Source: Candidatus Phycorickettsia trachydisci (GTDB lineage Bacteria; Pseudomonadota; Alphaproteobacteria; Rickettsiales; Rickettsiaceae). From it: DNA of 64,000 bases. The stretch is taken from the NCBI RefSeq assembly GCF_003015145.1, contig NZ_CP027845.1, forward strand, positions 620,001 to 684,000, read 5' to 3'. The notes under the pieces were generated by a model, which did not search any database, was not told where the DNA came from, and saw only the letters and a list, made by a program, of their open reading frames with translations. Of this stretch, positions 20,593 to 32,301 are shown in pieces (position 1 is the stretch's first letter; the number at the start of each line of letters is the position of its first letter). A program made the position numbers and the translations under genes.

Positions 20593-21120
20593 ATGAACAT
20601 CCGCAGCAATAATCAAACTAGAATAAACAATAATATTTTAGTAAAAGAAGTAAGACTGATTGACCAAAACGATCAAATGATAGGTGTAATCAGTACCGAA
20701 GAAGCTTTAAGAATGGCTCGAAATGCCAACTTAGATTTAGTAGAGGTTTCTTCCAATGTTAAACCTCCAGTGTGTAAAATACTTGATTACGGCAAATACA
20801 GCTATCAAGCTAAGAAAAATGCTCGTAAAGCTAAATCAAAACAAAAAATTACCTTGATCAAGGAGATGCGCTTTAGACCCAATATTGGGGTTGGCGACTT
20901 ACAGACAAAAGTAAAAAATATTCGCAAATTCCTAGAGGATGGTGATAAGGTTAAGGTTTCTATTATGTTCAGAGGTCGCGAGATTACGCATAAAGAAGTT
21001 GGCGAAAATCTTGGTGGTAAAATTATTGAACAACTTGCCGATCTAGGTGCACCAGAACATACACCTAAAATGGAAGGCCAACATTTCGTTATGATTTTTG
21101 CCCCTTTGAAAAAAGCTTAA
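20593..21120 (+). CDS. infC: Translation initiation factor IF-3
   Basis: IF-3 controls start-codon selection and subunit joining. The 175-residue protein has the N-domain (VRLIDQNDQMIGVIS, DLVEVSSNVKPPVCKI with DYGKY) and the C-domain (KEMRFRPNIGVGDLQTK, VSIMFRGREITH). The start is an ATG; no unusual AUU start is needed here. It is coupled to thrS. A decayed copy of its last 20 codons lies about 2.09 kb downstream at 23151-23210. Confidence 0.97.
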   Translation: MNIRSNNQTRINNNILVKEVRLIDQNDQMIGVISTEEALRMARNANLDLVEVSSNVKPPVCKILDYGKYSYQAKKNARKAKSKQKITLIKEMRFRPNIGVGDLQTKVKNIRKFLEDGDKVKVSIMFRGREITHKEVGENLGGKIIEQLADLGAPEHTPKMEGQHFVMIFAPLKKA

Positions 21121-21129
21121 TTAATAACT

Positions 21130-23016
21130 CTAGTGTCCAGCGGTTACTCCTATCAACGTATTTAATTCAGATTCAACTGTAGAATCATAACCAATCATGT
21201 TACATAGTTTATTCTGAACTAACAGATGAGAAGGTTCCATAACGTTCTCAGGATGTTGGCATGTATTAGCTAAGATACCTATTTCTTGAGATGTTAAGAA
21301 ACCAAAAATTTGATGCGCGATTTTATCATTTTCACCGATAGACTCATCATACGATGTCTTACTTAGGTAATGCAGGGAGAATAAACCCAAAGCTTCTTCG
21401 ATCACTTCTATACTCTCTAACAAATCTTGTGCCCATTTTTCTTGATGTTTTATGATACTTTTCAACTTATATAAAGTATGTAGAGAATTTTTAAGTATTT
21501 CATGAACCTGCCAAAATTCTTTTGTTAGAGGATTTTTTAATACTTTTTTAATTTCCGAAAAGTCTATCTTAGTTATATTCTCATTAGCAAATCTTTGAAG
21601 TTTTATATTATATTCTTCGGGTAAGGTAACTGATTTTCCTGTTACACCATCCTTAATATCCTCTATCAATTTTATTGCTACCTCAGCAATTAATAAATTA
21701 GCTATACCACATAGTAATTCTAATTTATTGAGAATAAATTTTTCTTTCATCTTATCAGAACCACCCCCCTCACTCATTATGCCCAAGATTTGATCTATAT
21801 CGATTAAATTTTTTCGAAATAAATCAACATCTATAGTGATTTGATTGCAGATAAATATAACCGCAATTTTAATAAAGTTTGTAGATTTTTTTTGATCATC
21901 TTTGGCTCTCTCTAAAGAGCTTTCTAAAAATACGGAGTTTAAGTCCGAACAATACTTTACTAGCTTCCTAATAGCACTATAATTACCATAAACAAAAGCG
22001 TGATATAACAGTTCGTCATCCCTCATAAAACCCGTTCCCTTAATATCCATAATCAAATCTAAAATATCATCGTTATTCATAATTGTCGGCACAGAACTTA
22101 TTAAGTTATCTTTAAATTCAGGATTATTTAAAAATGCTTTTATTTCATTAAATTTGTTTTTTGTTCCAGATATTTTTAAGAACAATAAATTATATAAGTT
22201 AGGTGTAATGAAATCTGCCATTTCAATACAATCAAAAAGCTTAGAAAATGTGTTAAATTCGATCCCAAAACCATGCTCTACTAATAAATTAAATATCTTC
22301 GGGTTATTGTGTTTAACAGCTATTTGTAATGGAGATAAACCATTTTGATCTACTATATCTTCTAATATTGCGTGAGGCAGTTCTGATATTAATACTTTAA
22401 CTACATCTATACTTCTATTGTTTATGGAATCTAATAGAGCTTTTTGGTAGATTTTTTTATCTTTTCCTAAGTGACAGTATTGATTTTTATCTTGAGATAA
22501 AAAACATGCAGCGATTATACACATCTCTTTTATGCACATTCCAATGAATGGACCTACAACAAGATCTGTTGCTTCCACATCTCTTACTCCAGTTACAAAT
22601 TGAAAATGATAGCTAATAATTCCAATAGCTATCAATTCCAATAAACCAGCAGGTCCAAATTGTCCGCTTTTGGTCAAACCTTTCGACCACTCAAATAATA
22701 ATGGAGCTGCAAACGACACAAGATATAGAAAGTGCTTGATTGTATCTTGTTCATCAGGGTGTAATACTCTAGATGAGGCATGTTTTATCGTGAAAAAAGT
22801 TGAAGCTATATAAAAATGTTTGATTGCACGGTCAAAGTTATAACTAAGAACGCGCATTTTAATCATAGAACTAATTAATTCCGCATCCTCGTCTACGACA
22901 GCTAAATTTAATCTATTTGCATATTCCTGTGAAGATAACCTATATTTATGTGCTCTAACAAAAAGCGCTGCCATTCTAGCTCCTTCACTAGTATAATATT
23001 TTAGTTTATTTTTCAA
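21130..23016 (-). CDS. Membrane-ankyrin protein with F-box-like tail, paralogue 1 (628 aa)
   Basis: I do not recognise the full protein. The N-terminal 65 residues include a conserved YRLSSQEYANRLN stretch. About residues 65-190 hold several hydrophobic segments (HFYIASTFFTI, FLYLVSFAAPLLF, LIAIGIISYHF, MCIIAACFL), so it is probably membrane-inserted. Ankyrin-like repeats follow at about 200-265 (YQKALLDSINNRSIDVVKVL; GLSPLQIAVKHNNPKIFNLL). Near residues 566-592 is IFGFLTSQEIGILANTC, which resembles the second half of an F-box (IL.fL...dl..la.vC). The gene converges on infC with nine bases between stops. It is a tandem paralogue of the next gene (23263-25239). A secreted host-directed role is inference. 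Confidence 0.75.
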   Translation of the reverse strand: MKNKLKYYTSEGARMAALFVRAHKYRLSSQEYANRLNLAVVDEDAELISSMIKMRVLSYNFDRAIKHFYIASTFFTIKHASSRVLHPDEQDTIKHFLYLVSFAAPLLFEWSKGLTKSGQFGPAGLLELIAIGIISYHFQFVTGVRDVEATDLVVGPFIGMCIKEMCIIAACFLSQDKNQYCHLGKDKKIYQKALLDSINNRSIDVVKVLISELPHAILEDIVDQNGLSPLQIAVKHNNPKIFNLLVEHGFGIEFNTFSKLFDCIEMADFITPNLYNLLFLKISGTKNKFNEIKAFLNNPEFKDNLISSVPTIMNNDDILDLIMDIKGTGFMRDDELLYHAFVYGNYSAIRKLVKYCSDLNSVFLESSLERAKDDQKKSTNFIKIAVIFICNQITIDVDLFRKNLIDIDQILGIMSEGGGSDKMKEKFILNKLELLCGIANLLIAEVAIKLIEDIKDGVTGKSVTLPEEYNIKLQRFANENITKIDFSEIKKVLKNPLTKEFWQVHEILKNSLHTLYKLKSIIKHQEKWAQDLLESIEVIEEALGLFSLHYLSKTSYDESIGENDKIAHQIFGFLTSQEIGILANTCQHPENVMEPSHLLVQNKLCNMIGYDSTVESELNTLIGVTAGH

Positions 23017-23150
23017 AAAAATTTACCAAATCATTTAAATTTAATATTTCTCACTTTATAAAATTATTTGGTCTTATTACAGAATTAGTTAGAAAAAAGT
23101 TGATAAAATTTTGAGGATAAAATTATTAGGCAATTAGATAGTCAGAACAT

Positions 23151-23210
23151 AGGACTAAAACAGAGAATTAGTACCTCGTTATGATTTTCTCCCTTTTGAA
23201 AAAAGCCTAA
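23151..23210 (+). pseudogene. Decayed duplicate of the infC 3' end
   Basis: Bases 23175-23210 encode LVMIFSLLKKA and a stop, matching the last residues of IF-3 (FVMIFAPLKKA). The match continues about 30 bases past the stop on the DNA level (AGTAACTCTAATATCCAG versus ATAACTCTAGTGTCCAG), and weaker identity extends back to 23151. The offset from the true infC end is 2090 bases. It lies between the two paralogues and marks the duplicated unit. Confidence 0.8.
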
Positions 23211-23262
23211 ACAGTAACTCTAATATCCAGATGTTATGTCAATTAAGGTTTTTGAGTCAAAT

Positions 23263-25239
23263 TTAACTTATTGGATCATCATTAACCACATCAGCTGATT
23301 TATATTGAGCTAACAGATGGGCTGGTTCCATAACATCCTCGGGATGTTGGCATGTAATAGCCAAATGGCCTATTTCCTTAGATGTTAGGGAACCAAAAAT
23401 TTTGTGCACTATTCTACCATTAGTATTTATAGGTTCATCGTATGGCGTTTTGCTCAGGTAATACAATGACAATAAACCTATTGAATCTTCAATAACTTCT
23501 ATATTTTCTAATAATTTTTGAACCCATAATTCTTGGTATTGAATAGTGTTTTTTAGTGTATATAAATTATGTAGAAAATTTTGAAGTATTTTATGAAGCC
23601 GCCAAAATTCCTTTATTGTATGATGTTTTAAAGCCTCTTTAACCTCAGAAAAAGTTAGTATAGTTATGTTTCTATTAGCAAATTCTTGAAGTTTTATATT
23701 GTAATTTTCTGGTAGGACAATTAACCCCACGGTTGAATAATCGTTATATTCTTCTATCGACTTTGCCTCCGCTCCAGCAATCAATAAATTAGTTATACCA
23801 CATAATAATTCTAATTTATCCAGACTAAATTCTTTTTCTGGGTTTTCGGGGTTACTGCCTTGGCTCATTACAGCTAAAATTTGATCTATGTTTATTAAAT
23901 TTATTCGAGATAAATCAATAATTATAGGCACTTGGTTACAGATAAATACAGCTATAATTTTAAGAAGATTAACATCACATCTTTCGGGCTGATAATGAGC
24001 TACATTTAAAACGTACGTAAAATTAGAAATGATAGAGGGTAAGTGTACATCTACGCCACATTTTATTAATTTTTTTACAGAGTTATATTTGCGATAATTA
24101 ATGGCAACATGTAACAATGAATCACTATTGCGCATCAAATTTGCTCCTTTAATATCTATAAGTAGGTCCAAAATATTTTCATTACGTACAATTGCCGGCG
24201 CACTATCCTTGATAACATCATTAAACTCAGGATTATTTAAAAACTCTTTTATTTCACCAAAATTTTCTTCTGATGTAGATATTTTGAGGATTAATAAATG
24301 TCGGAGGATTAAAGATATATAATCCCCATTTGGGGTTTCGTAAAATTCAGGAAATTTATCAAATCTAATCGCAAATCCATTTTCCACTAAGTGCTTAAAC
24401 ATTTGAGGATTATTCTGTTTAGCAGCAGTAATTAATAATGGAGATAAATTATCTTGGCCCGTTGCTTTCAGTATAGCTCGAGGTACTTCTGATAATAATA
24501 CTTTAACCATATCTACATTTCCACTGTCTACTAAATTTAACAGGGCTTGTTGGTAGGTTTCTTTATCCTTATCAAAACTAAAACTCCGAAACAGGTTCTG
24601 AACTTGAGAGATCATTAGACACATACCCTTCCCTAATGTTCCAAACGATCCCGATATAAGTTCTACGTCAACGTTTTGCATTCCCTTAATTTGAGATAAA
24701 CCATATGCGATCATTAGACACCCCCCTCTTCCTAATATTCCAAATAACGGCCCCGCTATAAAATCTGTTGCTTCGACATCTTTTATCTCCGTTATAAGTT
24801 GTAAATGATAACTAATAAGTGCAAAAGTCGTAAGCTCTAGTAATCCCGGAGGACCAAATTGTCCACTTTTTGTCAAACTTCCTATCAACGCTTCAAGAAA
24901 CAATGGAGTTAAAGCTGATGTAATATAAAAAAAATTCTTAAAAGTATATTTGTCTTCAGGCCATAATATTTTATATGCCGCAAGAGTCATCATAGTAGGC
25001 ACTATTATCCCCAAATAGTAATATTTGAGGGTTATATCAAAATTTTGACAAAGAACTCTTTTTTTAATTATCGAAAAAAATAATTCTGGATTATTATCCT
25101 TGATAGCAGCGTTGAGCTTATTAGCATATTCCTCTTGAGACAACCTATATTCATTTGTTTTCGCAAACAATTCCATTGCCCTAGAACCATCTTCCATGAA
25201 ATGCACTATCTTTGCTATAAGAGGATCGTCTGTATCCAT
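23263..25239 (-). CDS. Membrane-ankyrin protein with F-box-like tail, paralogue 2 (658 aa)
   Basis: Similar over its whole length to the protein encoded at 21130-23016: YRLSQEEYANKLN near the N-terminus, hydrophobic segments at about 75-220, ankyrin-like repeats at about 225-290 (YQQALLNLVDSGNVDMVKVL), and IFGSLTSKEIGHLAITC near residues 610-636. It is 30 residues longer, largely because the segment FGILGRGGCLMI is repeated as FGTLGKGMCLMI, from an in-frame 99-base duplication at about 24610-24780. The same function as the paralogue is likely, but none can be named. The gap before phr (25240-25349) holds no gene. Confidence 0.75.
   Translation of the reverse strand: MDTDDPLIAKIVHFMEDGSRAMELFAKTNEYRLSQEEYANKLNAAIKDNNPELFFSIIKKRVLCQNFDITLKYYYLGIIVPTMMTLAAYKILWPEDKYTFKNFFYITSALTPLFLEALIGSLTKSGQFGPPGLLELTTFALISYHLQLITEIKDVEATDFIAGPLFGILGRGGCLMIAYGLSQIKGMQNVDVELISGSFGTLGKGMCLMISQVQNLFRSFSFDKDKETYQQALLNLVDSGNVDMVKVLLSEVPRAILKATGQDNLSPLLITAAKQNNPQMFKHLVENGFAIRFDKFPEFYETPNGDYISLILRHLLILKISTSEENFGEIKEFLNNPEFNDVIKDSAPAIVRNENILDLLIDIKGANLMRNSDSLLHVAINYRKYNSVKKLIKCGVDVHLPSIISNFTYVLNVAHYQPERCDVNLLKIIAVFICNQVPIIIDLSRINLINIDQILAVMSQGSNPENPEKEFSLDKLELLCGITNLLIAGAEAKSIEEYNDYSTVGLIVLPENYNIKLQEFANRNITILTFSEVKEALKHHTIKEFWRLHKILQNFLHNLYTLKNTIQYQELWVQKLLENIEVIEDSIGLLSLYYLSKTPYDEPINTNGRIVHKIFGSLTSKEIGHLAITCQHPEDVMEPAHLLAQYKSADVVNDDPIS
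24610..24780. repeat. In-frame 99-base direct repeat inside paralogue 2
   Basis: ATCATTAGAC occurs at 24611-24620 and again at 24710-24719, and the flanking sequence is similar (cttccctaatgttccaaa versus cttcctaatattccaaat). The 99-base offset is 33 codons, so the repeat keeps the frame. The sister gene has a single copy. Confidence 0.7.
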
Positions 25240-25349
25240 ATAAATAATTCTTACTTTATTACTTAATATTTTTAATATAATTAACTATTTATTAAATATC
25301 AACTATTTAATCTTTGTGTAAATATTCAAAAATTTTTATAAATAATCAG

Positions 25350-28849
<3,500 letters not shown>

Positions 28850-28869
28850 TTATTCAAATTTATTACTAC

Positions 28870-28898
28870 AGAGTAACAATAAACACACTCAGTCACAA
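28870..28898 (-). promoter_or_regulatory. Candidate promoter of ligA-phr
   Basis: Minus strand: -35 TTGTGA (28898-28893), 17-base spacer, -10 TACTCT (28875-28870), about 40 bases upstream of the ligA start codon. Confidence 0.45.
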
Positions 28899-28914
28899 AT
28901 TTTTTATATTTTTA

Positions 28915-28923
28915 TGCTACTTA
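28915..28923 (+). promoter_or_regulatory. Candidate extended -10 promoter of the mraZ operon
   Basis: TGC (28915-28917) followed by TACTTA (28918-28923). No convincing -35 at 17 bases. Transcription would start near 28930, immediately before the phased box array at 28934-28977. Confidence 0.4.
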
Positions 28924-28933
28924 GTTGACTTAT

Positions 28934-28977
28934 CCCATATAAAACCAATAATATCCAATTATACCCATAAAATACCA
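28934..28977. promoter_or_regulatory. Probable MraZ operator: five boxes at exact 10-bp spacing
   Basis: The plus strand shows CCCA, ACCA, TCCA, CCCA and ACCA ending at 28937, 28947, 28957, 28967 and 28977, each exactly 10 bases apart. On the minus strand these are TGG-type boxes separated by AT-rich spacers. MraZ of other bacteria binds TGGG-type direct repeats with about 10-base periodicity upstream of its own gene. The array lies between the predicted transcription start and the mraZ ATG at 28985, a position suited to repression. Confidence 0.65.
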
Positions 28978-28984
28978 AAGATGT

Positions 28985-29431
28985 ATGTCACTTTTTTTAT
29001 CTAAATATTCTGGAAATATCGATAAGAAAGGACGTATATCTGTTCCGGTATCTTTCAGGTCAATTGTTTTGGCCGAAAAACCTAATACCTTAGTTTTGTA
29101 TCCATCTATAAAAAGCTCATGTATTGAAGCTTGTAGCTTCAAGCGTTTAGAGCATATGAGTAAGGTGATTGCAACTCTTGATCCTTACTCTGAGGAAAGA
29201 GATGCATTTGAAACTATTGTGTTTGGTCAATCTGTCCAGCTATCTTTTGATGGAGAAGGAAGGATTATAATTCCTAAATTTTTGAATGAATATGCGGGTA
29301 TAAAAGATCAGGTTATGTTTGTCGGTAAAGGCGAAGTGTTTGAAGTTTGGGAACCAGATAGCTTTGAGGAGTATTTAAATAAGGCAAGAAACACAGCTAT
29401 TACAAATAAAAATGTTTTAAAAAATTTATGA
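28985..29431 (+). CDS. mraZ: Transcriptional regulator MraZ
   Basis: First gene of the dcw cluster; an AbrB-fold DNA-binding protein that represses its own operon. The 148 residues contain two SpoVT-AbrB units: YSGNIDKKGRISVPVSFR near the N-terminus and LSFDGEGRIIIPKFL in the middle, each with the conserved DxxGR. The start is the ATG at 28985; an ATG four bases earlier is in another frame and closes quickly. The stop overlaps the rsmH start (ATGA). Confidence 0.95.
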   Translation: MSLFLSKYSGNIDKKGRISVPVSFRSIVLAEKPNTLVLYPSIKSSCIEACSFKRLEHMSKVIATLDPYSEERDAFETIVFGQSVQLSFDGEGRIIIPKFLNEYAGIKDQVMFVGKGEVFEVWEPDSFEEYLNKARNTAITNKNVLKNL

Positions 29432-30339
29432 AACACGTACCTGTCATGTTAGATGAAGTTATGCATTACTTATCTCCCAAACCAGAAGGACGTTATATAG
29501 ATTGCACTTTTGGAGCTGGAGGATATTCACGCAAAATTTTATCTCATGCAGCAAATGTAATTGCAATAGACCAAGATCCCGATGCCAAAAAGGTAGCAAA
29601 CGATTTTGAACGAGAATTTGGAGATCAATTTAGTTTTGTGCAAGGTAACTTTGCAGATATTAGAGATTTGGTCACAGGCAAGGTAGATGGGATTGTATGG
29701 GATTTGGGCGTATCATCAATGCAGCTAGATGAAGGAAATCGCGGATTTTCATTTGCAAAACCAGCGCAGCTTGATATGCGTATGAGTCAAAAAGGATATT
29801 CTGCAATGGATTTTGTAAACTCAGCAAGCGAGAAAGAGATTGCAGATGTCATTTTTCACAATGGAGGCGAAGTGAAGGCAAAACAAATTGCTAAACAAAT
29901 AGTAGCATCCCGAAAGGAGTCTCCTATTACTACTACCACCCAGCTTGCAGATATAGTACGTAAAACCGTAAATCGTTATCATACTAAGATTGATTCAGCA
30001 ACCAAAACCTTTCAAGCCATTAGAATCTTTATAAATGATGAGTTAGGCGCTTTAAAAAAGTCTTTAGCATCAGCAGCAAATTTGCTTAAAACAGGAGGCA
30101 AGATTGTTCTTGTTAGCTTTCATAGCTTGGAAGATAAGATTATTAAAGACTACTTAAAGGCTAATTCTGCAAAAAAAGTAGCCAAATCTAAGTACGCCAA
30201 AGTGGATAATTCAAGTTCAGATGCGATATATCAGCTTTTAACCCACAAAAGCGTTAAACCATCTGATGAAGAAGTAAAAAATAACCCACGAGCACGTTCT
30301 GCTAAACTACGTGCCGCTCAAAAAATTGCACTTTTATGA
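29428..30339 (+). CDS. rsmH: 16S rRNA m4C1402 methyltransferase RsmH
   Basis: Methylates N4 of C1402 in 16S rRNA. The 303-residue length is typical. It begins HVPVMLDEVMHYL and has the SAM-binding DCTFGAGGYS, DQDPDA, and GIVWDLGVSSMQLD with RGFSFAKPAQLDMRM. The C-terminal VSFHSLEDKIIK is also diagnostic. It overlaps mraZ and ftsL by four bases each, so the cluster is translationally coupled. Confidence 0.97.
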   Translation: MKHVPVMLDEVMHYLSPKPEGRYIDCTFGAGGYSRKILSHAANVIAIDQDPDAKKVANDFEREFGDQFSFVQGNFADIRDLVTGKVDGIVWDLGVSSMQLDEGNRGFSFAKPAQLDMRMSQKGYSAMDFVNSASEKEIADVIFHNGGEVKAKQIAKQIVASRKESPITTTTQLADIVRKTVNRYHTKIDSATKTFQAIRIFINDELGALKKSLASAANLLKTGGKIVLVSFHSLEDKIIKDYLKANSAKKVAKSKYAKVDNSSSDAIYQLLTHKSVKPSDEEVKNNPRARSAKLRAAQKIALL

Positions 30340-30620
30340 AATTGTTAACCTGTCTAAATATTTTGGTTTTAATCTTACTTATACATATGAATTTTCATTT
30401 CAAAAATAACTTTTATGAGATGACCGTGATGTCAAAACTGCTTGATTCAAAAATTATGCAAGAAAAACAAAACATAGCAACACTTAATGCTGAAATTGCC
30501 TACATCACTTCACCTAAATACTTAAGCGCTCTATCACATAAACATTTAAAGTTACAAAACGTTGATTACAAGCAAATTGTAAAAGATTTTCAACAAGCAA
30601 GTATACTATTAACGAAATGA
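30336..30620 (+). CDS. ftsL: Cell-division protein FtsL-like
   Basis: A 94-residue protein with one N-terminal membrane helix (about residues 4-20) and a predicted coiled-coil ectodomain (about 28-75). Its sequence is weakly conserved, as usual for FtsL, so the call rests on topology, size and position between rsmH and ftsI. It overlaps both neighbours by four bases. FtsL recruits the FtsWI complex to the division septum. Confidence 0.75.
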   Translation: MKLLTCLNILVLILLIHMNFHFKNNFYEMTVMSKLLDSKIMQEKQNIATLNAEIAYITSPKYLSALSHKHLKLQNVDYKQIVKDFQQASILLTK

Positions 30621-32278
30621 TGAAATTCAAAAATTATCTTTTTTATTGGCACTGCGAACCTTCAAAGGCTGTTGCCAGGACTTATTCCGTCATCCTAATT
30701 CTCATTATAGCTTTTGGCATTATAAACACAAAACTTCTGCAATTAGCAATGACACCAGGATTAGAAAATAATAATTCTAGTTTTATATCTTATTATCGTA
30801 AAGATATAGTAGATCGTAATGGTTCTTTAATTGCTACTAGCATACCTACGTATTCCCTTTTTGCTCATCCGGATTTAATTTATAATAAGAAACAAGCTGC
30901 AACCAAACTTTCCAAAATTATCAAGGCAGGTGGACAAAAGAAATTATTGAACAAACTACAATCGTCACATAAATTCACTTGGCTCGCAAGGAACTTAAAT
31001 CCTTCTCAAGTTCAGCAAGTAAATGAACTAGGTATTCCAGGAGTTGATTTTGACACTTCTTTTAAAAGAATCTATTCTTATGGTAATCTATTATCTCACA
31101 TACTAGGCTACGTCAGCATAGATAACAAAGGTTTAGCTGGAATTGAAAGGTTCTTTGACAATTCCCTTTTATCAGACCATAAAAACAACAATAAACATCA
31201 TCCCTTACAATTAAGCGTTGATGTTGGTATCCAAAATATCGTAAGCGAAGAATTAGATAGCGCAATCAAAGAATTTAACGCATCCGGAGGCGTAGGAGTC
31301 GTAGTTGATCCAAATAATGGCGAGATACTTTCTCTTGTAAGTAAACCTGACTTTAACCCTCATAATCCAGGAAAAGCAAAAGCAAAACAGCTATTTAACA
31401 AGTCTTCGCTAGGAGTGTATGAGTTTGGCTCTGTATTCAAAATTCTAACAATGGCAATTGCTATGGAAACAAGAGCTGTAAAACATCTTAACCAAAAATA
31501 CGATATTAGTCATTTAAAAGTAGGTAAATTTGAAATCAGTGACTACACACCAAGCCAAGGGCTACATAGTGTTGCAGAGATTTTTGCTAAATCTTCAAAT
31601 AAAGGTACAGGCAAAATTGCGCTTGATATAGGCCAAGCTGATTTCAAGAAGTACTTACAAAAATTAAAACTAGATAAAAAATCTTTTGCTGAAATTCCCG
31701 AGACTACTACCCCGCTTTTGCCAAACACAAAAAAATGGAGTGACATCAGTACGGTAACAATCTCTTATGGCTATGGGATTGCAACTAACGTTCTTAACTT
31801 GATCCAGAGCATCTTACCAACGGTAAATGGAGGTATTTTCTACCCTTTAACCTTAGTTAAGCAAGATTCTCAAGTTTGTGGAGAGAGAATATTTTCAGAA
31901 AGAACTTCTAAGAATATTCAACATTTACTAAGACTAGTTGTTACCAATGGTACAGGAAGAAAGGCTGATGTTGAAGGGTATTTAGTTGGCGGAAAAAGTG
32001 GCACAGCTAATAAGGCACAAGGCAAGCAGTATAATAAAAATAGTCGAATTGCAAATTTTGTGTCCATATTCCCCTATACAAACCCTAAATATTTAGTCTA
32101 TGTTATGCTTGATGATCCAAAACCGACTAAAGTTCACAGAACTGTCACCGGAGGAGCAAGCGCAGCAATAGCAACATCGAAAATTATCTCCAGAATTGTT
32201 GCATTCCAAGGTATTTTACCTTATGATGATGAAAAAGAGCTGCCATCAGGTGGTATAAAGCTTACAAGTTTAAATTAG
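30617..32278 (+). CDS. ftsI: Peptidoglycan transpeptidase FtsI (PBP3)
   Basis: Septal cross-linking enzyme with one N-terminal membrane helix (about residues 20-42), a pedestal domain (RKDIVDRNGSLIATS) and a transpeptidase domain. Catalytic motifs are present: SxxK as SVFK near residue 270, SxN as SSN near 324 and KSG near 459. The sequence before the nucleophile is YEFGS where most PBPs have YEPGS. At 553 residues it is a normal length. It overlaps ftsL by four bases and is followed by murE. Confidence 0.95.
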   Translation: MMKFKNYLFYWHCEPSKAVARTYSVILILIIAFGIINTKLLQLAMTPGLENNNSSFISYYRKDIVDRNGSLIATSIPTYSLFAHPDLIYNKKQAATKLSKIIKAGGQKKLLNKLQSSHKFTWLARNLNPSQVQQVNELGIPGVDFDTSFKRIYSYGNLLSHILGYVSIDNKGLAGIERFFDNSLLSDHKNNNKHHPLQLSVDVGIQNIVSEELDSAIKEFNASGGVGVVVDPNNGEILSLVSKPDFNPHNPGKAKAKQLFNKSSLGVYEFGSVFKILTMAIAMETRAVKHLNQKYDISHLKVGKFEISDYTPSQGLHSVAEIFAKSSNKGTGKIALDIGQADFKKYLQKLKLDKKSFAEIPETTTPLLPNTKKWSDISTVTISYGYGIATNVLNLIQSILPTVNGGIFYPLTLVKQDSQVCGERIFSERTSKNIQHLLRLVVTNGTGRKADVEGYLVGGKSGTANKAQGKQYNKNSRIANFVSIFPYTNPKYLVYVMLDDPKPTKVHRTVTGGASAAIATSKIISRIVAFQGILPYDDEKELPSGGIKLTSLN

Positions 32279-32301
32279 AAAATAAACTAAGATAACGCAT
32301 C

